From Alphaproteobacteria bacterium (GTDB lineage: Bacteria; Pseudomonadota; Alphaproteobacteria; Rhizobiales; Xanthobacteraceae), in the NCBI GenBank assembly GCA_005884685.1, contig VBAH01000069.1, positions 1-58,022 on the forward strand: a stretch of 58,022 nucleotides of DNA. The letters are read 5' to 3'. Shown here in pieces: positions 1 to 8,102 of the stretch (positions are counted from its first letter, which is position 1; every line of letters begins with the position of its first letter). The notes beneath the pieces were generated by a model. It did not search any database. It was not told where the DNA came from and saw nothing but the letters and a program-made list of their open reading frames with translations. The position numbers and the translations under genes are program-made.

Positions 1-96
1 GCCGACGATGTAGTCCCAATTGTTGCGGTTGAGCTTGAACCGCGCGACTTTGAGAAATTCGTGCAGGTTCTGAAAACGTTCGCGTACGTCGTCCAT
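1..96 (-). CDS. FMN-dependent alpha-hydroxy-acid oxidising protein, N-terminal fragment
   Basis: The first 32 codons of a minus-strand gene that leaves the window at base 1. The translation begins MDDVRERFQNLHEFLKVAR and ends NNWDYIVG. The pattern NLHEF...W-D-Y-I-V-G resembles the N-terminus of FMN-dependent lactate/glycolate/mandelate-type dehydrogenases, where this helix precedes the TIM barrel. The ATG is at 96, and the next gene (284, plus strand) is divergent, so about 190 bp holds both promoters. No catalytic residues are visible in the fragment, so the family call is moderate. Two complete members of the same family lie at 31.9-34.4 kb. Confidence 0.55.
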   Translation of the reverse strand, partial: MDDVRERFQNLHEFLKVARFKLNRNNWDYIVG

Positions 97-283
97 CCTC
101 GAAATTCCCCCGTGCGCCGGATCGGCGATGATTGTTGGGCTGCAGTGGGACGCGCCCCGCCAATTGCATAACGAGGGCGGAAATTCCGCACAATGGGGTT
201 CCGCGGGCATCCGCCATTCCAAATTGCGGCGCTCGCGCGGCCTGTGGCATGATGGCGACCAAATCGGACCTGCCGGAGGAACC

Positions 284-934
284 ATGAGCCCGCGTATCAG
301 CTATGTGCAGCCGTCCAGCGTGACGGACGAGAAAATGCTCGCCGAATTCGACCGCTGTGCCCGCGAGGGCACGCCGCGGCCGGAAAGCCAAGCGGTGCGC
401 GCGCATGTGCCGGCGGTGTTCTGGTCGTTCGCCAATTCCTGGCAGGACGTATTCAGGAACGGTGTCGCGGATCACGCCATCAAGGAGCTGTGCCGCGTGT
501 ATGTTTCCCGCTCGGTGCTGTGCGAATTCTGCGGCAATCAGCGTTCGATGAAGGCCGCCAAAGCCGGCACCGTCGAAGATGACTACATGGACTTGATCAA
601 TTTCGAGTCGTCCACGCGCTACGGCGAGAAGCAGAAGGCCGCGCTCGCCTATGCGGAGATGATCACCTGGGACCTGCCGCCGACGGATGAGATCTGGGCG
701 CGGCTGCACAAGCATTTCAGCGAGCCGGAGCTGGTCGAAATCGGGTACTTCATCGCGCTCACCATGGGCCAGCAGCGCTGGCTGCGCACGCTTAACATCG
801 AGCACCATCAGGTGCTCGCCGGCACCGACGCCTCAATGGCGCCGGGCTTTCGCACGGAGGAAGAGCTGAAGCGCTCCAAGGCGCAGGCCGACTACTGGGC
901 GAAGAAGCCGGCGCAGCCGCAGGCGGCGGAGTAG
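284..934 (+). CDS. Carboxymuconolactone decarboxylase / AhpD-like protein
   Basis: 216 aa, all-helical by composition. The motif VLCEFCGNQRS (C80-x2-C83) sits where AhpD-like proteins carry the redox Cys pair, and the C-terminal half (DLPPTDEIWARL..., FSEPELVEIGYFIALT) matches the usual second half of the family. The His that follows the CxxC in canonical AhpD (CxxCxxxH) is Arg87 here, so peroxidase-type chemistry may be altered. I chose the ATG at 284 because GGAGG lies just upstream; an open frame extends back to 128 but its composition does not look coding. The substrate is unknown. Members of this family often sit beside catabolic enzymes, as here beside a nitrilase. Confidence 0.7.
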   Translation: MSPRISYVQPSSVTDEKMLAEFDRCAREGTPRPESQAVRAHVPAVFWSFANSWQDVFRNGVADHAIKELCRVYVSRSVLCEFCGNQRSMKAAKAGTVEDDYMDLINFESSTRYGEKQKAALAYAEMITWDLPPTDEIWARLHKHFSEPELVEIGYFIALTMGQQRWLRTLNIEHHQVLAGTDASMAPGFRTEEELKRSKAQADYWAKKPAQPQAAE

Positions 935-943
935 AACCTCGAT

Positions 944-1050
944 CCTCATCCTGAGGAGGCCGCGAAGCGGCCGTCTCGAAGGATGGCGGCAGACACCGAG
1001 CTTGAGGTCATCCTTCGAGACGCGCCCTGCGGGCGCTCCTCAGGATGAGG
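944..1050. repeat. Palindromic intergenic repeat (CCTCATCCTGAGGAG type), copy 1
   Basis: The outer arms CCTCATCCTGAGGAG and CTCCTCAGGATGAGG are exact inverted copies, with inner complementary stretches (GTCTCGAAGGATG / CATCCTTCGAGAC). The RNA would fold into a long stem with internal loops. It ends 10 bp before the nitrilase start codon. The same element recurs at 3204-3300. This looks like the short palindromic repeats that are abundant in Bradyrhizobium-like genomes. Confidence 0.85.
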
Positions 1051-1060
1051 TCGGAGTGGG

Positions 1061-2119
1061 ATGGGCGACACATACGGCGTGGTCAAGGTCGCGGCGGTGC
1101 AGGCCGCCTCGGTGTTTCTCGACCGCGAGGGTTCCACCGCGAAGGCCTGCCGCCTGATCCGCGAAGCCGGTGCGAACGGTGCGCGCGTCATCGGATTTCC
1201 GGAAGGGTTCATTCCGGCGCACCCGGTCTGGTATCACCATCACGCCGCGACCGCGGCCATTTCCAATCGGCTGGCGGTCGAGTTGTTCAAGAATTCGGTC
1301 GAGATACCGGGGCCGGAAACGACGGCGCTGGCCGCAGCCACGCGGGACGCCGATGCCTATGTGGTGATCGGCGTGTGCGAGAAGCTGCCGAATACCACCG
1401 GGACGATGTTCAATACCCAGGTTTACATCGGTCCGGACGGCAGGCTGATCGGCAAACACCAGAAGATCATGCCGACAGTCGGCGAGCGCCTTGTCCACAT
1501 GGGCGGGTTCGGCGACACCTTCGGCGCATTCCAGAGCGAGTTCGGTCCGATGAGTGGGCTGATCTGCGGCGAGAATTCCAATCCGCTGGCCGTGTTTGCG
1601 CTCACCGCCGAGGGCACGCGCATCCACGTGATGAGCTGGCCCAATCATTTTCCGACCAGCGGCGATCCGATGCGCAATCGTGTGGCGGTCGACTCGCAGG
1701 CGTTCGCGCAGATGAGCAAGGCATTCGTGATCTCCGCCTGCGGCACGGTCGACGAGCGCATGATCGAGATGCTGCAGGCGGGGACCGAGGCCGAGAGATT
1801 CCTGCGCAACCCGGATTGCAACGGCGGCACCGTCATCGTCGCGCCGAACAGCCGCATTCTCGCGGGGCCGATGGGGGCGGAGGAGGGCATCCTCTACGCC
1901 GACTGCAATCTCGAACTCAGCGTACAGATGAAGCTGCGCCACGACTTCGCCGGTCATTACAATCGGCCGGATATTTTTCACCTGCAGATCAACCGGGCGG
2001 CGCCGCGGCTCTACTCGGTGCACAACGAATCCGATCCGGCACTTGCCGCCGCGCGTGCGGCGGCGCTTGCGGCAGGCCCGAGCGGGCTGCTCGCGCCGCC
2101 CGAACGCGATGGCGACTGA
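1061..2119 (+). CDS. Nitrilase (carbon-nitrogen hydrolase family)
   Basis: 352 aa, the usual size for aliphatic/aryl nitrilases (EC 3.5.5.-), which hydrolyse nitriles to acids plus ammonia. The catalytic triad is visible: Glu48 in GFPEGFIP, Lys135 in GKHQKIMPT and Cys169 in GLICGENSNP; the last has the CGEN context of nitrilases rather than amidases. SD-like GGAG lies before the ATG at 1061. An alpha/beta hydrolase gene follows 15 bp downstream, so the two are probably co-transcribed. The protein should be a cytoplasmic, spiral-forming homo-oligomer. The exact nitrile substrate cannot be read from the sequence. Confidence 0.9.
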   Translation: MGDTYGVVKVAAVQAASVFLDREGSTAKACRLIREAGANGARVIGFPEGFIPAHPVWYHHHAATAAISNRLAVELFKNSVEIPGPETTALAAATRDADAYVVIGVCEKLPNTTGTMFNTQVYIGPDGRLIGKHQKIMPTVGERLVHMGGFGDTFGAFQSEFGPMSGLICGENSNPLAVFALTAEGTRIHVMSWPNHFPTSGDPMRNRVAVDSQAFAQMSKAFVISACGTVDERMIEMLQAGTEAERFLRNPDCNGGTVIVAPNSRILAGPMGAEEGILYADCNLELSVQMKLRHDFAGHYNRPDIFHLQINRAAPRLYSVHNESDPALAAARAAALAAGPSGLLAPPERDGD

Positions 2120-2134
2120 AAAAGCGGAAAACCC

Positions 2135-3214
2135 ATGGACGCACTGGTCAAGTCAGCAATCGCACATTGGGCGCCGCGTTTTGTTGCGAACGGCGTGGCG
2201 CTGACCGACTTCGAGGAGGTGACCGGCGCCGTCACGTTGTGGAACGACTGGTGCCGCGCGTGGTCAAACAAGGCCGCCGTGCACGAACAGATGGGGCGCG
2301 AGGCGCTCGCCAACAGGAAATTCATCAGCGCGGGGGAGCACCTGCAGCGTGCCGGCGTCTACTATCATTTCGGCAAATTCCTGTTCGTGCACGACGTGGA
2401 GCAGATGAAGGCCGCGCACATCAAGGCGGTCGAATGCCGTGCTGCCGCGCTGCCGCATCTCAATCCCCCCGGCGAGCGCGTCACGATTCCCTACGAGGGA
2501 AAGGCCCTGTACGGAATTTTGCGCAAGCCGCCAAATCTCGCCGGAAATAGCGTCCAGAAGCCGCCGGTGTTGATCATGTGCGTCGGGCTCGACTCCGCCA
2601 AGGAAGAGACCGACGCCTACGAGCGGCCCTATCTCGATCGGGGCATCGCCACCCTGGTATTCGACGGGCCGGGACAGGGCGAGGGCGAATACGATTTCGC
2701 GATCCGCGGTGATTATGAGGTCGCCGTGAAGGCGGTGGTCGATTACGTCGTGACACGACGCGATCTCGACACCGCCCGCATCGGCCTGTGGGGCGTGAGC
2801 CTCGGTGGCTACTACGCGCCGCGCGCCGCGGCATTCGAGAAACGCATCAAGGCGTGCCTCGCGCTCGGCGGGCCGTATGACTGGGAGGGCACCTGGGACA
2901 GCCTGCCGGAGCTGACGCGCGAAGCATTCCGCGTGCGCAGCCATTGCGCCACGCAGGATGAAGCCAAACGCCATGCGCTGACGCTGTCGCTCAAGGGCGT
3001 GGCGCAGAACATCGCCTGTCCGATTTTCGTGATGACCGGGAAACTCGACCGGCTGATCCCCTGGCAGCACGCCCAGCGCCTCGCGAACGAGGTGAAAGGG
3101 CCGTGCACCCTGTTGCTGATCGAGGACGGCAATCACGTCGCCAACAACCGCGCCTACCGCTGGCGCTCGCAGAGCGCGGATTGGCTGGCGGAGATTCTCA
3201 AATCCTCATCCTGA
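2135..3214 (+). CDS. Alpha/beta hydrolase with N-terminal helical domain
   Basis: 359 aa. Residues 1-110 form a helical cap/N-domain and residues 115-359 an alpha/beta-hydrolase fold. The nucleophile is Ser222 in GVSLGG, the acid probably Asp305 in TGKLDRLIP and the base His334 in DGNHVANN. The architecture resembles the DUF1100/FrsA-like hydrolases such as 2,6-dihydroxypseudooxynicotine hydrolase, which cleave C-C bonds or esters. It lies 15 bp after the nitrilase gene and is likely in one operon with it. The last three Ser codons and the stop are provided by the left arm of the palindromic repeat at 3204-3300. Confidence 0.8.
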   Translation: MDALVKSAIAHWAPRFVANGVALTDFEEVTGAVTLWNDWCRAWSNKAAVHEQMGREALANRKFISAGEHLQRAGVYYHFGKFLFVHDVEQMKAAHIKAVECRAAALPHLNPPGERVTIPYEGKALYGILRKPPNLAGNSVQKPPVLIMCVGLDSAKEETDAYERPYLDRGIATLVFDGPGQGEGEYDFAIRGDYEVAVKAVVDYVVTRRDLDTARIGLWGVSLGGYYAPRAAAFEKRIKACLALGGPYDWEGTWDSLPELTREAFRVRSHCATQDEAKRHALTLSLKGVAQNIACPIFVMTGKLDRLIPWQHAQRLANEVKGPCTLLLIEDGNHVANNRAYRWRSQSADWLAEILKSSS

Positions 3215-3300
3215 GGAGGCTGCGCAGCAGCCGTCTTGAAGGATGGCCACACACTCGGAGTCCTTCGAGACGCGCCGTGCGGGCGCTCCTCAGGATGAGG
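3204..3300. repeat. Palindromic intergenic repeat (CCTCATCCTGAGGAG type), copy 2
   Basis: Same element as at 944-1050, with outer arms CCTCATCCTGAGGAG / CTCCTCAGGATGAGG. It lies between two convergent genes. The stop codon of the left gene (3212-3214) and that of the right gene (3290-3292) are the same TCATCCTGA-type string read from opposite arms, so both proteins end in Ser-Ser-Ser. It could serve as a bidirectional transcription terminator. Confidence 0.85.
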
Positions 3301-4468
3301 ACTGAGTGATGGCAAACCCGCGCGGCACGTCATGCATCCGCTCGATGCCATCCCGCGTGATCAGCACCATCTCGCCGGTCTGCACGCCGGCTTTGCCATC
3401 CGGCGTCACCACGTTCGGCTGGATCACCACCGTCATCCCGGCGTGGAACGGCTCATCGGGTACGGGCCCGGCCGGGCGGCTCGCGCTCCCAAGGATCGGC
3501 GGCAGGTAGCCGCCACCGTAGCCGTGCAGCAGATCGTCGATGGTGGTGAAGCCCGCGTCCTCGATCACGCGTGCGGCTTCGATCGCCTGTGCCGGCAGCG
3601 CCCCGTCGCGCAGCACCGCGGCGATGGCGTCGAATGCGGCGTCGGCCGCAGCATGCAGGTCGCGGTAGAGCGGCGTCGGCTCACCCAGCGCAAACGAGCG
3701 CAGCACTTGTCCGGGATAATCCCAGAATGCCGCGGCGATCTCGGCGAACACGATGTCGCCGGCCGCGAGGGCGCGGGTTGAGGCAAACTGGCTCGGCACC
3801 GCGATTTGCGGATCGTGCATCGGCGTGACGCCAAAATAATGGACCACGTTCGTGGCGCCCTGCGCGACGTAGGCGCGCTCGACCAGATCGCCGAGCTCGC
3901 GCTCCGTCAGGCCCGGCCGCAAGCCATCGCGCAGCGCCATCATGCCGAGATCGGAAAAATGCGCCCCGATGCGCAGCCAGTCGAGCTCTTCGGCCGACTT
4001 CACTGTACGCAGCCGTAGATAACTTTTGTTCAAATTTGCCGGCTTGGCGAACTTCGTGGCGAGCATCTCGTGCTGATCCGCGCTGAGCGGGCCGATCACC
4101 GCGACATGGCCCGCTTTGGCGCCCCGCTTCTCCAATTGGGCCGCGGCCGCCCGGATCGCCGACTGCCCGCCCCACGCTACATCGGCATCGCGCGCGAGTT
4201 TGCGCGCCTGCGGCACATGGTTGTGATACTGCACGAACAGCGCATCGCGCGCGCCCGGGGTAAGCACACCGACCGCCTCGGCGGTCACCGGCCAGCCGGT
4301 GAGCCATTGCACCGCGGAGCCGAAGCGGTTCGCGCCGCAGAACACCAGATGATGGCATTCGGCTTGCGCCAACAGCGCCTCGATCGCGGCCCGCCGCCGC
4401 GCCATCTCGGCCTCGGAGAAGCGCGGATAGTCGGCTTCGAGAATCACGCGCAGGTGTCCGGAAATCAT
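3290..4468 (-). CDS. M24-fold (creatinase / Xaa-Pro peptidase-like) protein with degenerate metal site
   Basis: 392 aa: an N-terminal creatinase-like domain (about 15-150) and a C-terminal pita-bread M24 domain (about 155-385). At the five positions where metallo-aminopeptidases hold two metals, only the His is kept (His315 in LLHGYGGGY). The first Asp is Glu243 (VFAEI), the second is Gln254 (YPGQVLRS), the first Glu is Gln350 (VVIQPNVV) and the last aligns with Gly365, next to Glu366 (GVQTGEMV). This suggests a metal-free hydrolase, as in creatinase, or a non-catalytic protein. It is convergent with the alpha/beta hydrolase gene. The start at 4468 has no strong SD. Confidence 0.75.
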   Translation of the reverse strand: MISGHLRVILEADYPRFSEAEMARRRAAIEALLAQAECHHLVFCGANRFGSAVQWLTGWPVTAEAVGVLTPGARDALFVQYHNHVPQARKLARDADVAWGGQSAIRAAAAQLEKRGAKAGHVAVIGPLSADQHEMLATKFAKPANLNKSYLRLRTVKSAEELDWLRIGAHFSDLGMMALRDGLRPGLTERELGDLVERAYVAQGATNVVHYFGVTPMHDPQIAVPSQFASTRALAAGDIVFAEIAAAFWDYPGQVLRSFALGEPTPLYRDLHAAADAAFDAIAAVLRDGALPAQAIEAARVIEDAGFTTIDDLLHGYGGGYLPPILGSASRPAGPVPDEPFHAGMTVVIQPNVVTPDGKAGVQTGEMVLITRDGIERMHDVPRGFAITQSSS

Positions 4469-4718
4469 TCGATTATCTTATGACATTTCACATGGGTGTG
4501 GTCGCATGAACCTGGAGCGCCCTTGCGCGTTAAAGCTTCACTGTCGAGGGCAATCGCGCGTCCATGGGTCGAAATCTTCCGTCACTCCGTCATCACGGCG
4601 CTGGGATACGCCATTGCCGGACATCACGAAATTTCGATTCTCGCGCACGGCGCAAGGCTGACACAATCGGCTATGACATTTGCCGCGCGGAGGGTAACTC
4701 CGCTTGTCTGCGGAGACC

Positions 4719-5966
4719 ATGATGCCGACCGCCGCTCTCAAGGAAACTCGGTCCGGACCGCTCGAATCCGAACGCGCCCGCTGGATCGCGGCGTTTCGCA
4801 AGGTGCGCCGCGAAACCGAGCGCCGCGCCGCGCCGCTGTCGGCGGAAGATCAGGCGATCCAGTCGATGCCGGACGCGAGCCCGATCAAATGGCATCGCGC
4901 GCACACGACCTGGTTCTTCGAGACCTTCCTGCTGCAGCCGCACGTGCCGGGCTACAAGGTCTATGACGAGCGCTTCGCGTTCCTGTTCAACTCCTATTAT
5001 GTCGCCGCCGGTCCGCGCCATCCGCGCCCGAAGCGCGGAATGGTCACGCGGCCGGATACGCACGAGGTCGGCGAGTACCGCGCGCACGTGGATGCGGCGG
5101 TCGAGGGGCTGATCGGCGAAGCGAGCGCGGCGGCGCTGCCGGAAATCCTGCGCATCCTGGAAATCGGGTTGAACCACGAGGAGCAGCATCAGGAGCTGAT
5201 GCTCACCGATATTCTGCATGCGTTCGCTCAGAATCCAACCAATCCGGCCTACGACGCGAACTGGCAGCCGCCGAAATCCAACCGGAAAGACGGCTTTGCC
5301 GAACTGCCCGAGGGCATCCACACGATCGGCCATCAAACCGACGGCTATTGTTTCGACAACGAAGGTCCCTCGCATCGCGTGCTGGTCGGGCCGGTGCGCA
5401 TCGCACGCGCGCTCGTCACCAACGCCGAGTGGCGCGCGTTCATGACCGACGGCGGCTATGCCAATCCGGCGCTGTGGCTCTCCGACGGCTGGGCCGCGCT
5501 GCAGAACGAAGGCTGGCAGGCGCCCGGGCACTGGCAAGAGTGCGATGGCGAGTGGCGCCAGCTTACCCTCGGCGGACTGCGCCCGATCGATCCAGCCGCG
5601 CCGGTCATGCACATCAGCTACTACGAGGCGGATGCGTTCGCGCGCTGGGCCGGCAAACACCTCCCGACGGAAGCTGAGTGGGAAGTCGCGGCGCGCGCAG
5701 GCCATCTCGCCGACGCCTTCGGCATCGTCTGGTAATGGACGCGCTCGAGCTATTCGCCCTATCCGGGCTTCGCGGCCTGCGACGGCGCGCTCGGGGAATA
5801 CAACGGCAAATTCATGATCAACCAAATGGTGCTGCGCGGCTCCTCGCTCGCGACGCCGGAGGGTCATTCGCGCGTCACATACCGCAACTTCTTCTATCCG
5901 GGAGCGCGCTGGCAATTCGCCGGCCTGCGCCTCGCCGACTACGCCGAACGATTTTCACTCACCTAA
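4719..5966 (+). pseudogene. egtB: Ergothioneine synthase EgtB, interrupted by an in-frame TAA
   Basis: EgtB joins gamma-Glu-Cys (or Cys) to hercynine through an iron-dependent sulfoxide synthesis. The N-terminal DinB-like iron domain is intact (WHRAHTTWFFE and LNHEEQHQEL give the His ligands), as is most of the C-terminal FGE-type domain up to AFGIVW. There TAA at 5733-5735 stops translation. The same frame then continues without a break as [12 protein letters not shown]...LGEYNGKFM...TYRNFFYP...FAGLRLADY to a second stop at 5966, exactly the EgtB C-terminus. The family has W-x-W here with Gln or Glu at the stop position, so one base change (CAA or GAA to TAA) explains it. GGAG precedes the ATGATG at 4719/4722. 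egtD follows 19 bp later. Confidence 0.85.
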
Positions 5967-5985
5967 ACGCCCGGGAAAAAAAGCC

Positions 5986-6960
5986 ATGGCCGCCCTCGCT
6001 CGATCAGTTTTGCGTTATTCGGCGCGTCACGAGGCGGCAGCCTCGGATAGTTTTGCCGCGCACGTCATCCATGGCCTGAGCGATAGTTCCAAATGGCTCT
6101 CGGCAAAGTACTTCTATGACGCGGCCGGCTCCGCGCTGTTCGAGCAGATCACGGACCTGCCCGAATATTATCCGACGCGCACCGAACTGAGGATCCTGCA
6201 CGATCATGCGCGCGAGATGGCCGGTTACATCCCGCTCTCCGCCGCGCTGGTCGAGTTCGGCACCGGCTCGACCAGGAAGGCGCGTATCCTGATCGATGCC
6301 GCGCCGCAGCTTGCCGCCTATGTTCCGGTCGACATCTCGGCCGAATTCCTGAACCAGGAGGCGGTCGCCGTGCGACGCGATTTCCCCTGGCTCGCCGTGC
6401 TGCCGCTGGTGGCGGACTTCACCCGGGATTTCGATCTGCCGTCGCAAATCCGTTCGCGTCCGCGCGTCGGCTTCTTCCCCGGCTCGACCATCGGCAATTT
6501 CGAGCCGGACGACGCGGCGGAATTTTTGCGTCAGGCCGGACGCATTCTGGGCGTGGGCGCAACGATGATCGTCGGCGTCGACCGCATCAAGGATACCGCC
6601 GTGCTCAACGCCGCTTACGACGATGCTGCCGGTGTGACGGCGAAATTCAATCTCAACGTGCTCACGCGCATGAACCGCGAGCTTGGCGGCAATTTCGATC
6701 TCTCGGCGTTCCGTCACCGTGCGTTCTACAATGCCGAAGAGCACCGCATCGAAATGCATCTCGAAAGCCTGAAAGACCAAAGCGCCACGGTCGCGGGCCG
6801 GACATTCGACTTCCGCAAGGGCGAAACGATCCACACCGAGAACTCCTACAAGTACACGGTCGAGTCCTTCCGTACGCTCGCCGAAGCCGCCGGCTGGAGG
6901 CCGGTCGCGACCTGGACCGACGAGAAGGACTATTTCGCGGTGCATGCGTTGAAGCTGTGA
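5986..6960 (+). CDS. egtD: L-histidine N-alpha-methyltransferase EgtD
   Basis: 324 aa, the normal EgtD length. It trimethylates histidine with SAM to give hercynine, the EgtB substrate. Visible are the N-terminal LSDSSKWLSAKYFYDAAGSALFE-type block (cut in two here: LSDSSKWLSA, KYFYDAAGSALFE), the SAM motif LVEFGTGSTRKA at about 88-99, VGFFPGSTIGNFEP, and the histidine-binding IHTENSYKY segment near the C-terminus. It lies 19 bp after egtB, as in most egtBD pairs. Unlike egtB it is fully intact, so hercynine synthesis should persist even if egtB is dead. Confidence 0.93.
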   Translation: MAALARSVLRYSARHEAAASDSFAAHVIHGLSDSSKWLSAKYFYDAAGSALFEQITDLPEYYPTRTELRILHDHAREMAGYIPLSAALVEFGTGSTRKARILIDAAPQLAAYVPVDISAEFLNQEAVAVRRDFPWLAVLPLVADFTRDFDLPSQIRSRPRVGFFPGSTIGNFEPDDAAEFLRQAGRILGVGATMIVGVDRIKDTAVLNAAYDDAAGVTAKFNLNVLTRMNRELGGNFDLSAFRHRAFYNAEEHRIEMHLESLKDQSATVAGRTFDFRKGETIHTENSYKYTVESFRTLAEAAGWRPVATWTDEKDYFAVHALKL

Positions 6961-6967
6961 CCCTCCT

Positions 6968-7052
6968 TCGTCATGCCCGGCCTCGTGCCGGGCATCCACG
7001 TCTTTGCCCAAAAGCAAGTCGTGGACGGCCGGGACAAGCTCGGTAATGACGA
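6968..7052. repeat. Palindromic intergenic repeat (GTCATGCCCGG type)
   Basis: CGTCATGCCCGGCCTCGTGCC followed about 45 bp later by GCCGGGACAAG...TAATGACG, imperfect inverted arms flanking a shared ATCCACGTCTT / AAGTCGTGGA pair. A related copy is at 10471-10560 and a decayed one at 7999-8087. It lies between egtD and the next gene on the same strand. Confidence 0.75.
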
Positions 7053-7066
7053 AATAGTGTGACCCT

Positions 7067-7972
7067 ATGCCCATCTGTGAAATCGACCCCTGGCGCATGC
7101 AGTATTTCGCGCATGTCGCGTGCCCGGCCGACGTGCTGATCCCGACCGAGGACGCCGACAGCTGGACCTGGTACCCGAAACATCGCTGGGTCTACGACAA
7201 GGTCGCAGTCGCGCTCAGCCAGGGGTTGGAAGCCGCGCCGCACGGCGTCGCGCCGAAAAGCTTTCCGGTCTTCTCCAAGCCGATCACGAATCTCAAAGGC
7301 ATGGGCGTCGGCAGCCGCGTGCTGCGGTCTGCCGAAGAATACGCCAAGCATTACGCGCCCGGCCACATGTGGATGACGTTGCTGGACGGCCGTCACGTGT
7401 CCTCCGATGTCGCGGTGCTCGACGGCGCAGCCAAATGGTGGCGCCACGCCACCGGCCATCCTGGGCCCGGCAGTACGTTCGATCACTGGGTGCTGCATTC
7501 CGAGCACGAACCCGAGATCGAGGCGCGCAGCGGCGCGTGGATCGCGCAGCACCTCGCCGGCTACACCGGCATGGTCAATCTGGAGACCATCGGCGGACGG
7601 ATCATCGAGGTGCATCTGCGGTTTGCCGATCAGTGGCCCGATCTCTACGGCAAGGGCTGGGTCGAGGCGCTGGTGCGGCTCTACCAGCACGGACGCTGGG
7701 ACTATCCCGACACGGACCGCCACGACGGCTACAGTGTCGTGCTGTTCGGGCCGCACGGGCCGCGCTATCGCCATCCGCCGCAGGCGCTGCTCGATGAAGT
7801 GCGCGTGATGCCGTCGGTGTCGAGTGTGCAGATCACGTTCCACGAAGGCACGCCGGCGGACCGGCATGCCATGCCGCCCGGCGGTTTCCGGCTGGCGATC
7901 GTGAATTGCTGGGACCTCGATGCCGGCCGGGCGGCGCGCGAAAAACTGGCGACGGAATTACTGAAAACCTGA
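7067..7972 (+). CDS. Uncharacterised protein, possibly ATP-grasp-like
   Basis: 301 aa, cytoplasmic by composition (no signal or membrane segment). I do not recognise a named family with certainty. The run NLKGMGVGSRVLRSAEEY... followed by a Trp/His-rich middle and then LAGYTGMVNLETIGGRIIEV and HLRFADQWPDLYG reads like the ATP-grasp order of a gating loop and a metal-binding strand (acidic residue, then E-V-x-x-R). Only weak similarity supports this. It is preceded by a palindromic repeat and followed by a MetE-like gene on the same strand 130 bp away. Codon use looks like that of its neighbours, so it is a real gene. Confidence 0.6.
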   Translation: MPICEIDPWRMQYFAHVACPADVLIPTEDADSWTWYPKHRWVYDKVAVALSQGLEAAPHGVAPKSFPVFSKPITNLKGMGVGSRVLRSAEEYAKHYAPGHMWMTLLDGRHVSSDVAVLDGAAKWWRHATGHPGPGSTFDHWVLHSEHEPEIEARSGAWIAQHLAGYTGMVNLETIGGRIIEVHLRFADQWPDLYGKGWVEALVRLYQHGRWDYPDTDRHDGYSVVLFGPHGPRYRHPPQALLDEVRVMPSVSSVQITFHEGTPADRHAMPPGGFRLAIVNCWDLDAGRAAREKLATELLKT

Positions 7973-7998
7973 GTGGGCCATGTTGGGACGTTTGTTTT

Positions 7999-8087
7999 CG
8001 TCCCCGCCGGGCTTGTCCCGCCCATCCACGTCTTGTTTATGTGGCAGGAACGACATGGATCGCCGGCAATGAATCCGGCCATGACGC
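7999..8087. repeat. Decayed palindromic repeat (CCGGGCTTGTCCCG type)
   Basis: GTCCCCGCCGGGCTTGTCCCG...ATCCACGTCTTG on the left and CGCCGGCAATGAATCCGGCCATGACG on the right partly mirror each other and share blocks with the repeats at 6968-7052 and 10471-10560. It sits between two genes on the plus strand. Confidence 0.55.
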
Positions 8088-8102
8088 AAGGCGAGGAAAA
8101 GC

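Noticed and set aside
4469..4718. Possible small gene on the minus strand between the M24 gene and egtB (87 codons from 4801)
   Set aside because: It runs into egtB, has no SD, and its composition is mixed; I treat the gap as a divergent promoter region.
5733..5735. Recoding (selenocysteine or pyrrolysine) at the egtB stop
   Set aside because: The codon is TAA, which neither amino acid uses, and I saw no stem-loop of SECIS type immediately after it. Mutation or a sequence error is simpler.
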